The notes under the pieces: model-generated
The model's database searches: none
Seen by the model: the letters and a program-made list of their open reading frames with translations, nothing else
What the model was told of the DNA's origin: nothing
Translations under genes and position numbers: made by a program
Shown here: positions 7,136-14,381 of the stretch, piece after piece
Layout of the letters: each line of letters begins with the position of its first letter
How positions within the stretch are numbered: position 1 is the stretch's first letter
Assembly: GCA_902462525.1 (NCBI GenBank)
Contig: CABQCA010000045.1
Location: 1 to 14,642 of the forward strand
From: an uncultured Porphyromonadaceae bacterium
GTDB taxonomy: Bacteria > Bacteroidota > Bacteroidia > Bacteroidales > Muribaculaceae
Length of the DNA stretch: 14,642 bases
Reading direction: 5' to 3'

Positions 7136-8731
7136 TTATTTAAAAGTATCAGGAAGATCGTTCTCATACAGCACGATATCGCCGGGAGCGGCGATGGAGC
7201 GCAGTATTTCCTGTGCCTTGGCGAAAGAATCTGCCTGATATATATTTTCGTTAGACATATGTCCCATGTCGAGACCCTTGCATATAGCCTCGCGGTTGTA
7301 AACACCCACTACAATAGCAATGTCACAGCAAGTGGCGGCTTTCTCGCCAAAACGCTTGTTGAGTTCGTATTGTTCATCGCCAAGTTCGATCATGCCGGGA
7401 GTTATAAGAATCCGTTTGCCTCCGGTCATGGCCGCGAGAACGTCGAGGGCCATCGCCGAGCCTACCGGATTGCTGTTGAAAGCATCGTCGATAACAGTGA
7501 GACCACCGGGAATACGCCTGATACTCATACGGTGCTCAACCTGTTCGAGACGCCCGACGGCATAGGCTATCTTGTTGTCACTCACGCCGACAGCACGTGC
7601 CATAGCCACGGCAGCCAGAATATTGGATATATTGCACTCGCCCACAAGGCGTGTGGCAAGGTCGAGGCGTGTGCCGTCGGGACAAAGAATGGCAAAGGCG
7701 GTGCCCTCCGGACTGTAGACAATATCGACGGCGCGATAGTCGGCACGGCTGTCATCCATGTTCTTCACTACATATCGGAGCACCTTCTTGCCCTCGACGT
7801 CGGTGGAGGCTATCATCTCGAAATCGTCGTTGACTACCGCAACGCCGTCGGAGGGAATCGAATCGACAAGTTCGAACTTGGTGTCGCGCACATTCTCGAT
7901 GGTCCTGAATGACTCGAGATGCTGCGGGCCGACAGCCGTGACAATTCCGCCCCACGGATGCACAAGGTCGCATATCTCCTTGATATCACCGCGGTTTTTG
8001 GCGCCCATCTCTACGATAAACACCTCGTGATAAGGCTTCAGATACTCACGGATAGTGCGGACAACGCCGAGTGTGGTGTTGAAGCTGCCGGGAGTCATCA
8101 GAGTCTCGAACTGCTCGGAAAGAATACGCTGAAGATAGTGCTTGGTTGTTGTTTTGCCATAGCTGCCGGTTACACCGATTATCCTGAGGTCAGGCATGGC
8201 TGCCAGACGTGCGGCGGCATCGTTGTAGTATTTCTTTGTAATATGGTTTTCAACCGGTTTAAGCAGCCAGTTGGCGAAGACGATGAAATATGAAAGGGCG
8301 CAGATGCCGCACATCCACCACGAAGCGAGAAAGAAGCGTTCATCGGCCGTATCGGCAATGGCTACAAGTATAGCCGGTACGATAAGGGCCAGCAGACAGG
8401 CGGTGACGTAGATACGACGTGCGCGCGCTGTCATGACAAGCGGCTTCTTGTACTTGCGGCGTGCCAGCGAAATGACGTAGCACAACGAAAAAACGCCAAT
8501 GCAGCCCATACCCAGCCAACGGGGGCAGAATTTTACGACCGAGAACAAAAAAACTATCATAGCCGTAAGACGCCAGCCCGAAGTGGTCTCGCCCGACTGG
8601 TCCATCCAGCGGCGATAGCGCGGGGCCATGTAGGAGTTTTGCTGCAGCATGGTGAGGTCGCGGCGCAAGCTCATGGCCGCAGCAGTGGCCGCAAGTGCGA
8701 GAATAACGAAATATAGAATAGTGGTTATCAT
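7136..8731 (-). CDS. Membrane-anchored MurF-like Mur ligase
   Basis: Mur ligases use ATP to form an amide bond to a cell-wall precursor; MurF adds D-Ala-D-Ala. This 531-residue protein has the ligase core: P-loop GVTGSYGKTTTK (186-197), EMGAKNRGDI (241-250), GPQHLESF with His271, the likely carbamylated Lys285 in TKFEL, EHRMS (399-403) and DDAFNSNP (415-422). The first 160 residues are not the uridine-binding domain of MurF. They hold about five hydrophobic segments (1-20, 57-69, 74-90, 108-128, 134-156), so the enzyme should sit in the inner membrane with the ligase in the cytoplasm. The end reads VLYENDLPDTFK rather than the usual MurF ending. Genomic pairing with ddl supports D-Ala-D-Ala as one substrate; the acceptor is uncertain. 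Its ATG overlaps the hydrolase stop (ATGA, 8731-8728). Confidence 0.85.
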   Translation of the reverse strand: MITTILYFVILALAATAAAMSLRRDLTMLQQNSYMAPRYRRWMDQSGETTSGWRLTAMIVFLFSVVKFCPRWLGMGCIGVFSLCYVISLARRKYKKPLVMTARARRIYVTACLLALIVPAILVAIADTADERFFLASWWMCGICALSYFIVFANWLLKPVENHITKKYYNDAAARLAAMPDLRIIGVTGSYGKTTTKHYLQRILSEQFETLMTPGSFNTTLGVVRTIREYLKPYHEVFIVEMGAKNRGDIKEICDLVHPWGGIVTAVGPQHLESFRTIENVRDTKFELVDSIPSDGVAVVNDDFEMIASTDVEGKKVLRYVVKNMDDSRADYRAVDIVYSPEGTAFAILCPDGTRLDLATRLVGECNISNILAAVAMARAVGVSDNKIAYAVGRLEQVEHRMSIRRIPGGLTVIDDAFNSNPVGSAMALDVLAAMTGGKRILITPGMIELGDEQYELNKRFGEKAATCCDIAIVVGVYNREAICKGLDMGHMSNENIYQADSFAKAQEILRSIAAPGDIVLYENDLPDTFK

Positions 8732-9495
8732 ATATTTAAAAAGCTTCTTATGACAGCCGTCGTCTGCGCCGGCCTTTCAAGGAATGAGTAGTGGCCGCAG
8801 CCGGGATACGACACAAGTCCGGCATCGGGCACAAGACGCTCCATGAGCCGGGCGTCGCGAAGAGGAGTGGCGGTGTCGTTTTCGCCCCATATGAGCAGCG
8901 TAGGCGCTTTTATGTCGGGCAGATGATGACGAAGGTCCTGATTCACCGACGTGCTCATGACACGCCGCATCACCGGCGAAGCGGCCTGATAGTCGGCCGA
9001 GCCGGATTTTCCGCGCATACGCTCGATGATTTCGGCGCCTTTCTTATGTCCGAGAACGAGCGGCAGCAGGTGCTTTGCCGCCTTGAAAGAATAGACCTTA
9101 GCGTAGTATTTCAGCGAACGGCGAGGTTTGATTCCTGCAGAATCGACAAGAACGAGCTTTCCGACCGGCCGCTCGGAGGCATACACGATGGCAATGCGGC
9201 CGCCGTATGAATGACCGATGAGCACCGGACGTTCTATACCGAGTGCATCGGAAAAAGCTTCGATAAAATGAGCATAGTCGTAGACACCCCAGTCGGCCGG
9301 CGGTTCCTGCGATGCGCCGAAGCCCGGCAGATCGAGATTGTAAACCGTTGTCTGCGGCGATGTTGCGGCATCGGCAAGCACCTGCACCGTCGAGGCCTTG
9401 CAACCCCAGCCGTGCATCACGATGACATCCTGCGGCCCGTCGCCGGAGCGGTCGTAGCGCATTTTCAGCCCATTGATTTCTATTGTCTCTTCCAT
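8728..9495 (-). CDS. Alpha/beta-fold hydrolase
   Basis: The 255-residue protein is a complete alpha/beta hydrolase. It has an oxyanion-hole motif HGWG (28-31), the nucleophile elbow GHSYGG with Ser96, an acidic residue Asp207 in WGENDTATP, and His235 in GCGHYSF; these make a full catalytic triad. DLPGFGAS (55-62) is typical of the family. No signal peptide or membrane segment is seen, so it should be cytoplasmic. The class includes esterases, amidases, peptidases and thioesterases; the substrate cannot be read. It is first in the run that leads to the Mur ligase and ddl, and its stop overlaps the Mur ligase start by four bases. A role on an envelope precursor or acylated intermediate is therefore plausible, by context only. 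The start is supported by a promoter 17 bases upstream. Confidence 0.88.
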   Translation of the reverse strand: MEETIEINGLKMRYDRSGDGPQDVIVMHGWGCKASTVQVLADAATSPQTTVYNLDLPGFGASQEPPADWGVYDYAHFIEAFSDALGIERPVLIGHSYGGRIAIVYASERPVGKLVLVDSAGIKPRRSLKYYAKVYSFKAAKHLLPLVLGHKKGAEIIERMRGKSGSADYQAASPVMRRVMSTSVNQDLRHHLPDIKAPTLLIWGENDTATPLRDARLMERLVPDAGLVSYPGCGHYSFLERPAQTTAVIRSFLNI

Positions 9496-9511
9496 TTCCG
9501 TATATCAACCT

Positions 9512-9544
9512 GCAAAATTAGCAAAAATCTCCGCCACTCCCAAA
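9512..9544 (-). promoter_or_regulatory. Promoter of the hydrolase-Mur ligase-ddl run
   Basis: On the minus strand TTTG (9544-9541) is followed by exactly 20 bases and then TAATTTTGC (9520-9512), a full match to the Bacteroides -33/-7 consensus. The start codon at 9495 lies 16 bases beyond the -7 box, giving a leader of about a dozen bases. Two tandem 13-bp repeats sit just upstream of the -33 box. Confidence 0.8.
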
Positions 9545-9552
9545 TCCACATT

Positions 9553-9581
9553 CATGTGCGATATACATGTGCGATATACAT
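9553..9581. repeat. Two tandem 13-bp repeats plus a partial third, upstream of the hydrolase promoter
   Basis: CATGTGCGATATA occurs at 9553-9565 and again, identical, at 9566-9578, followed by CAT. The block begins 9 bp upstream of the -33 TTTG (9544-9541) of the hydrolase promoter. The 13-bp period and position suit a binding site for a regulator, but a chance slippage duplication is also possible. Confidence 0.75.
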
Positions 9582-9627
9582 ACCCGTCGCTCTCATTCTT
9601 ATTTTCAATCCACACCTTTTACTTCCT

Positions 9628-9644
9628 GCAAGTTGGAAACTTAC
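9628..9644 (-). terminator. Weak hairpin just after the SLC13 stop
   Basis: GCAAGTT at 9628-9634 pairs with AACTTAC at 9638-9644 (one G-U pair in the minus-strand RNA) around a three-base loop, five bases past the SLC13 stop codon. No U-tract follows. It may be a weak terminator or RNA 3'-end stabiliser. Confidence 0.3.
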
Positions 9645-9649
9645 AAAAT

Positions 9650-11488
9650 TCAGAAGGGGAAGAGGAGGGGCAGCACGAAAATCATGAGAAGGCCGAGGAT
9701 GAGCTGAAGAGGGGCGCCGACGCGGAGGTAGTCGGTGAATGAGTACTGACCCGCCGACATGACGAGTGCGTTCGGAGGCGTGGAGAATGGCGATGCGAAG
9801 CAGAGCGAGGCGCCGAGGGTGACGGCGAAGAGAAAAGGCAGTGGGCTGACACCGTAGGCGACAGCGCTCTGAAGAGCTATCGGGGCCATGAGCACTGCTG
9901 TGGCAGTGTTGGAAATAAACAGGGTCATAAGCGAGGTGGTGAAATAGAGTCCGGCCAGAAGCCACAGCGGGCCGAGAGCACCGAGATATGTCACCAGTGC
10001 GGCCGAGACCGCCTCGGAAACGCCCGTTTTTTCAAGAGCGAAACTCATGGGCATCATGGCGCCAATAAGCACCACACTCTCCCAGTTTATGGTCTTGTAG
10101 GCATCCCCTACCGAACGGAAACAACCGGTGAGCACCATAGCCAGCGCCGCCATAATCACAGTAGTGACAGCGGGCACAATGTCGAGCACAAGCATCACAA
10201 TCATTGCAAGCATGATCATGGCGGCTATGGGAGCCTTGTAGTCGAGGGTAACCTTTGCGGCTTCCGACAGCGGCTGCCCGAGCACCACCCACCGCCGGCT
10301 GTCTGTGCCGAGAGCCTCGATGGCCGGCCAGGTGCCCTGCACGAGCAGCACATCGTTTTTCATCACTGAGAGCGATGCAAGATTGTCGGTAATATATTCG
10401 CCTTTACGGCGCACTCCGAGGATATTGACATTGAAATGATTGCGGAAATCGAGCTGAGCAATGGTCCTGCCGAGAATAGGCGAATCGGGCATCGGCACGA
10501 TTTCAGCCACGCCGATGTCGTAGAACCGGAGATTGCGGCGCGATTCCTCGGGATTCAGGTCGAGTTCGAGGCCATAGTCGGCGGCGAATCTGTCGACACC
10601 GGCTTTGGGCCCGCGCACGAACAGAGTGTCGCCCGGGTCAATCGTAGAGCCTGCAGTGGGGGTTTCCTGAGTTATATTTTTGATGAGCCGGCGCGAATGA
10701 TCGCCGGTGCGGAGTTCGAGTACATCGAGTTCGTAGTTCTTGCGCAGGGCAAGGTTGCCCAGAGTCAGCCCGGCCACAGGAGAACTTGCCGGCACGGCTA
10801 CACGCCAGAGATCATCGTTGAGACCGTACTCCGACACTATATCGTCGAGCGAACGCTGACGGCCGCCGCCGCTGTCACCGGCCGGTTTGTTGCGGCGGTC
10901 GAGCATACGGCTCAGCGGAATCAGCAGAAGAGTTCCGGCTACAAGGCATACTATGCCGGCAGGCAGAAACGAGAACATGGTCAGCGGCTCGTTTCCGGCT
11001 TCTTCCCACACCTCGGCGATGACAAGGTTGGGCGGCGTGCCGATGAGAGTGAGCATTCCGCCCATGCTTGATGCGAAGGCGAGTGGCATGAGAAGGCGCG
11101 AAGCCGATGTGCCCGAAGCTGCCGCCATCGACACCACGATAGGCAGCATCAGCGCCACAGTGCCGGTATTGCTCACAAAACCTCCGATAAGCCCCGTGGC
11201 AAGCACCACAACAAGAAACAGACGGGTAGAACTTCCGCCGCCGAGTTTGAGAAGCCTGGCTCCGAGCATTTTTGCCAGACCTGTATTGAATATGGCGCCT
11301 CCGACCACAAAGAGGCCTATCATCATTATCACAATTGGATTCGAAAAGCCGGAAAGAGCCTCCTGGGTGGTCACAGTGCCGCTGACAGCCAGCAGCACAA
11401 GAGCGAGCAGAGCCACAACATCGGCGCGGACCCTGCCCCATATGAATCCGGCAACAGCCAGAGCAAGCGTCAACAGAGATATAAGCAT
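9650..11488 (-). CDS. SLC13/DASS-family transporter with two RCK_C domains
   Basis: The 612-residue protein is an inner-membrane carrier of the SLC13 (divalent anion:sodium symporter) family. Two inverted halves each carry the sodium-site signatures: SNTGT (106-110) with GTPPN (150-154), and SNTAT (526-530) with STPPN (569-573). Between them, about residues 205-410, lie two TrkA-C/RCK_C regulatory domains: VAVPASSPVAGLTLGNLALR ... IDPGDTLFVRG, and VAEIVPMPDSPILGRTIAQL ... KNDVLLVQG. Roughly ten or more hydrophobic segments flank them. Family members with this layout move sulfate, dicarboxylates or related anions; the substrate here is not determined. The RCK_C pair probably senses a small ligand. 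The gene stands alone, divergent from the sugar transporter, and is followed by 154 bp that hold the promoter of the next gene. Confidence 0.9.
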   Translation of the reverse strand: MLISLLTLALAVAGFIWGRVRADVVALLALVLLAVSGTVTTQEALSGFSNPIVIMMIGLFVVGGAIFNTGLAKMLGARLLKLGGGSSTRLFLVVVLATGLIGGFVSNTGTVALMLPIVVSMAAASGTSASRLLMPLAFASSMGGMLTLIGTPPNLVIAEVWEEAGNEPLTMFSFLPAGIVCLVAGTLLLIPLSRMLDRRNKPAGDSGGGRQRSLDDIVSEYGLNDDLWRVAVPASSPVAGLTLGNLALRKNYELDVLELRTGDHSRRLIKNITQETPTAGSTIDPGDTLFVRGPKAGVDRFAADYGLELDLNPEESRRNLRFYDIGVAEIVPMPDSPILGRTIAQLDFRNHFNVNILGVRRKGEYITDNLASLSVMKNDVLLVQGTWPAIEALGTDSRRWVVLGQPLSEAAKVTLDYKAPIAAMIMLAMIVMLVLDIVPAVTTVIMAALAMVLTGCFRSVGDAYKTINWESVVLIGAMMPMSFALEKTGVSEAVSAALVTYLGALGPLWLLAGLYFTTSLMTLFISNTATAVLMAPIALQSAVAYGVSPLPFLFAVTLGASLCFASPFSTPPNALVMSAGQYSFTDYLRVGAPLQLILGLLMIFVLPLLFPF

Positions 11489-11525
11489 AGGAGGTTAAGA
11501 TGTTAGGAGGTCGGAGTTTCAGAAT

Positions 11526-11534
11526 GCAAAAATA
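11526..11534 (-). promoter_or_regulatory. -7 promoter box for the SLC13 transporter gene
   Basis: The minus strand reads TATTTTTGC, matching TAnnTTTGC. The -33 region holds only TTGTTT at an off-distance. The box lies 37 bases before the ATG at 11488. Immediately before that ATG the minus strand reads CCTCCT, the reverse of a Shine-Dalgarno sequence, so initiation does not rely on one. Confidence 0.5.
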
Positions 11535-11639
11535 GTGAAAAATATGATAATGGAAAACAAGGGAAGAGGGCCGATGGTTTCACTGCGGAAGCAGAAAATG
11601 GTGCGGAGAAAAAAAGATTGGCAGGCAAACTCAAAAAAA

Positions 11640-11673
11640 TTTGCTGCTATCGAGATATTATGCGTATATTTGC
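11640..11673 (+). promoter_or_regulatory. Promoter of the sugar transporter gene, with a 5'-leader hairpin
   Basis: TTTG at 11640-11643, a 21-base spacer, and TATATTTGC at 11665-11673 match the Bacteroides -33/-7 consensus. Transcription should start near 11680, leaving a leader of about 70 bases. A small hairpin (AGAGG at 11680-11684 with CCTCT at 11696-11700) would sit at the very 5' end of that mRNA. The stretch just before the ATG is A/T-rich with no Shine-Dalgarno sequence, as is usual in this phylum. Confidence 0.8.
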
Positions 11674-11749
11674 AGATTGAGAGGCGCATACAGCCCCTCT
11701 GCACAGACCACGGAATCAACTTAACTAATAAATAAATCTCACAGTACCA

Positions 11750-13126
11750 ATGGAAAAAACTGTAAAGGCTTCGGCCCCGCAAAGGGCGAATGTGGTGGCA
11801 ATTATCGCCATGTTCTTCCTCTTTGCCATGATTTCTTTCGTAACAAACCTCGCCGCCCCTATCGGCACTATCTGGGGCTATAAATTCGAGGGCAACTCCG
11901 TGCTCGGCATGATGGGCAATATGATGAACTTCGCCGCCTATCTCTTCATGGGTATTCCCGCGGGCAACCTCCTTGTAAAAATCGGATATAAGAAAACCGC
12001 TCTCTGGGCTATGGCAGTAGGCATTGTCGGCCTCTTCGTGCAGTGGCTCTCCGGCGTTGTGGGCGCCGACACCACACTGGGCAGCATCGCCGGCTTCCCC
12101 GTACCTCTGAATTTCTACATCTATCTTCTGGGCGCATTCATCTGCGGCTTCTGCGTGTGCATGCTCAACACCGTGGTCAACCCGATGCTCAACCTCCTCG
12201 GAGGCGGCGGCAACCGCGGCAACCAGCTTATCCAGACCGGCGGCTCGCTCAACTCACTCTCGGGCACACTCACACCCCTCTTCGTGGGCGCTCTCATCGG
12301 CGCTCTCAGCTCCAGCACCACTATGGGCGACGTCGCTCCCCTGCTCTGGATTGCCATCGGTGTGTTTGTGTTCGCATTCATCGTCATCTCGTTTGTTTCG
12401 ATTCCCGAGCCTAACCTCAGCAAGGGCACCAAGAAAGTAAAATACAGCCATTCGCCCTGGAACTTCCGCCACACCGTGCTCGGTGTCATCGGCATTTTCT
12501 TCTATGTAGGTATCGAAATCGGTATTCCCGGCACCCTCAACTTCTACCTCGCCGACCAGAGCGCAAAGGGCGCCGGAATTGTCGGTGAAGCTTCGGCCAT
12601 AGCAGGCGGCGTTGTCGCCATCTACTGGCTTCTTATGCTTGTGGGCCGTCTGGTATCAAGTGTTATCTCGGGCAAAGTATCGAGCCGCACACAGCTTATC
12701 GTGGTATCGATGACAGCTATCGTGCTCATCGCCATCGCCATCATTCTTCCCTCCGACATCTTCGTATCGATGCCGGCCTACAGCGCCGCCGACGGCTTCT
12801 CGATGGCCGACGTTCCGGCCAAGGCAATGTTCCTGGTTCTGTGCGGCCTCTGCACCTCGGTGATGTGGGGCGGTATTTTCAACCTCGCTGTCGAAGGTCT
12901 CGGCAAGTACACCGCCCAGGCCTCGGGTATCTTCATGATGATGGTAGTAGGCGGCGGCATCATGCCCCTGGTACAGAACGGCATCGCCAACGCTGCCGGC
13001 TACATGGCTTCCTACTGGCTCGTAATAGCCATGCTTGCCTACCTCTTCTTCTACGGCTGCGTAGGCTGCAAGAACGTCAACAAAGACATTCCCGTAACCG
13101 AAGACGCCGATCCCCGCAACCTCTAA
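11750..13126 (+). CDS. Sugar MFS transporter, FucP/GluP (FHS) family
   Basis: The 458-residue protein is a 12-helix major facilitator. It has the FHS pattern: MFFLFAMISFVTNL in helix 1 (21-34), an MFS motif A-like loop AGNLLVKIGYKKTA (71-84), and CMLNTVVNPMLNLLGGGGNRGNQLIQTGGSLNSLSG split over about 137-172, close to the Asn/Pro/Gly-rich core of FucP-like proton symporters. The likely job is proton-coupled uptake of a hexose or deoxyhexose across the inner membrane; the sugar is not known. Length is normal (FucP 438). Codons ending in C dominate far more than in neighbouring genes, which suggests high expression. The start at 11750 follows a strong promoter and an A/T-rich leader. No catabolic gene is adjacent; downstream DNA is an unrelated insertion scar, and no terminator was seen directly after the stop. 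Confidence 0.92.
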   Translation: MEKTVKASAPQRANVVAIIAMFFLFAMISFVTNLAAPIGTIWGYKFEGNSVLGMMGNMMNFAAYLFMGIPAGNLLVKIGYKKTALWAMAVGIVGLFVQWLSGVVGADTTLGSIAGFPVPLNFYIYLLGAFICGFCVCMLNTVVNPMLNLLGGGGNRGNQLIQTGGSLNSLSGTLTPLFVGALIGALSSSTTMGDVAPLLWIAIGVFVFAFIVISFVSIPEPNLSKGTKKVKYSHSPWNFRHTVLGVIGIFFYVGIEIGIPGTLNFYLADQSAKGAGIVGEASAIAGGVVAIYWLLMLVGRLVSSVISGKVSSRTQLIVVSMTAIVLIAIAIILPSDIFVSMPAYSAADGFSMADVPAKAMFLVLCGLCTSVMWGGIFNLAVEGLGKYTAQASGIFMMMVVGGGIMPLVQNGIANAAGYMASYWLVIAMLAYLFFYGCVGCKNVNKDIPVTEDADPRNL

Positions 13127-13191
13127 TCCGCAGTATAATCAGACTCGGCATAAAAACCTGTTTAATAACTTATTACATTTCCTCTTCCCAA

Positions 13192-13707
13192 AATATTGCC
13201 GATACTCCCTTTACGGGAAGTTATCCCGACATCCGAAGGGCATTTCTGTTCAGTCTTTACACCGGAATCAGATGGTGCGATGTCAATCAGCTTACCTATG
13301 AGAATGTCGATTTCACATCCGGTGTGTTGAAATTCGATCAGAGCAAGATTGCAGGAAGAAGCAAAAGCAGTAATGTCGTGACGCCATTGAGTCCGATGTT
13401 GCTGCGTATTATCGGGGAGCCGGAAACAGCGGGTGATTACCGACAGCGGATTTTCAATTTGCCGACATGGGCAACCTGTGTGAAACAACTCAAGGCATGG
13501 GTGAAGGCCGCGGAAATCGGAAAGAATGTCACATGGCATTGCGCCCGGCACAGCTTTGCTGTAAATATCCTTAACGGAGGTGCGAATATCAAGACCGTGC
13601 AGTCACTGATGGGCCACGCCAGCATTGAGATGACGGAGAAATATCTTCGTGTAGTAGATGAACTGAAGCACAAGGCAATCAACAGTCTCCCGGATGTAGT
13701 TGTGTAG
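13192..13707 (+). pseudogene. Tyrosine recombinase, C-terminal catalytic fragment only
   Basis: About 170 residues of a Bacteroidales-type tyrosine integrase are readable, from IADTPF and RRAFLFSLYTGIRWCDV to the TAG at 13705. All core catalytic positions are kept: Arg (codon 13270) in TGIRW, His and Arg of HCARH (13537, 13546), His of LMGHAS (13615) and the nucleophile Tyr of TEKYLRV (13642). The N-terminal arm-binding and core-binding domains, roughly 200 residues, are absent. The open frame continues upstream only by chance, through an alternative frame of the sugar transporter, and offers no family-like residues and no ATG start. The fragment begins about 65 bp past the transporter stop, where base composition falls. 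It looks like what is left of an integrative element after deletion. It could be translated only from an unusual codon or a fused transcript. Confidence 0.8.
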
Positions 13708-13817
13708 CGCATCGTGGCGTGGCAATATTATGGCGGATATATGACATGATATTGACATGGCATTGATTTTCCCTTGTTGTTATATTTCTGAAATCGCCCT
13801 AATAAAAATTACAAACT

Positions 13818-13870
13818 CCGCCCAATCTTCGTTTTCAACAATGAGGGTTGGGCGGTTATTTTTCTCCTTT
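13818..13870 (+). terminator. Rho-independent terminator-like hairpin after the integrase fragment
   Basis: CCGCCCAATCTTC (13818-13830) pairs with GAGGGTTGGGCGG (13843-13855), eleven Watson-Crick pairs and two G-U pairs, around a 12-base loop. It is followed by TTATTTTTCTCCTTTT. This is the classic layout of an intrinsic terminator on the plus strand, about 110 bp past the integrase stop. Confidence 0.7.
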
Positions 13871-13961
13871 TCGCAAATCACGATGAAAAACAAAAAGAAA
13901 AAAATGGAGTGTGAAATCGGCAACGGGGATTGCGACTTTGGAGCAAGACCAACCAAACATC

Positions 13962-14018
13962 CGGCAAGGGTTTTGAGGCGCAAATTTAATTTCGTGCACC
14001 TCAAAACATACCTTGCCG
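13962..14018. repeat. Long imperfect inverted repeat (17-bp arms, 3-base bulge, 20-base loop)
   Basis: The left arm CGGCAAGGGTTTTGAGG (13962-13978) pairs over all 17 bases with the right arm at 13999-14018, which carries three extra bases (ATA) as a bulge. No T-run follows on either strand, so it is unlikely to be a simple terminator. A recombination site, a structured RNA element or a protein-binding site of the lost element are all possible. Confidence 0.7.
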
Positions 14019-14262
14019 AATCTTGTGATTCCGTTGAGCACTTGCATTTTTATCTGTGATTTATATTTTGACGGGTATGCACCGTATGTTGATAATAAAA
14101 ATGCCATTATTGTGAATCAGATAGATGCGTATGGGTTATTATGCTGTATTGAAGATTGATATGGTAGTTCCAGTAATGAGGGAAATTTGAATACGGCTAT
14201 TTGTATTGAGAAGGAAATCAACAGCAATATAGCGGCAATCGCCGGAAATATTAACCCTTTAT

Positions 14263-14310
14263 CTGAATGAACGTATTGACGTATGAACGTACTAACATAT
14301 GAACGGAAGA
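14263..14310. repeat. Degenerate 8-bp tandem repeat, six units (period 16 strongest)
   Basis: Six consecutive octamers follow the pattern ACGTATGA with one to four changes each. Every second unit is closest, so ATGAACG recurs at 14267, 14283 and 14299, exactly 16 bp apart. The units are minisatellite-like; similar short runs are common in Bacteroidales intergenic DNA (recalled, not checked). Confidence 0.65.
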
Positions 14311-14339
14311 ACACCTATTTGTCTTGAAAGAGCCAACTA

Positions 14340-14381
14340 TAAAAAGAAGACTCCGAAGTTAAGTAGCACTTACCCTCGGAG
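14340..14381 (-). terminator. Rho-independent terminator of the permease gene
   Basis: On the minus strand CTCCGA (14381-14376) pairs with TCGGAG (14356-14351), and an inner TAAGT/ACTTA stem lies across a 3x3 internal loop, with a three-base apex. The minus strand then reads TCTTCTTTTTATAG, a U-rich tail. It lies about 50 bases past the permease stop at 14429, in the right orientation. Confidence 0.85.

Noticed and set aside
5819..9495. Vancomycin-type resistance cassette (alternative ligase plus processing enzymes)
   Set aside because: No VanX, VanH, VanT or two-component regulator is present, and the Ddl selector residue is Tyr, which suits D-Ala-D-Ala.
11519..11782. 87-residue minus-strand frame over the divergent promoter region
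   Set aside because: It covers both the SLC13 -7 box and the sugar transporter promoter and leader, so it is almost certainly non-coding.
12841..13191. Extension of the integrase frame upstream as a full 288-residue protein
   Set aside because: This part is an out-of-frame reading of the sugar transporter gene, rich in Arg and His, with no integrase core-binding domain.
13757..14059. 100-residue plus-strand open frame in the scar region
   Set aside because: It runs across a terminator hairpin and a long inverted repeat, has no recognisable domain, and its length is within chance expectation.
13780..14107. Minus-strand small open frames opposite the hairpins
   Set aside because: They overlap the same secondary structures and each other in different frames; the recurring sequence is better explained as a mobile-element DNA remnant than as protein.
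14263..14310. CRISPR array
   Set aside because: The units are only 8-16 bp, degenerate, and have no unique spacers between conserved repeats of CRISPR length.
14117..14314. 65-residue minus-strand frame
   Set aside because: Its N-terminal part is only the translation of the octamer repeat; no promoter or family similarity is visible.
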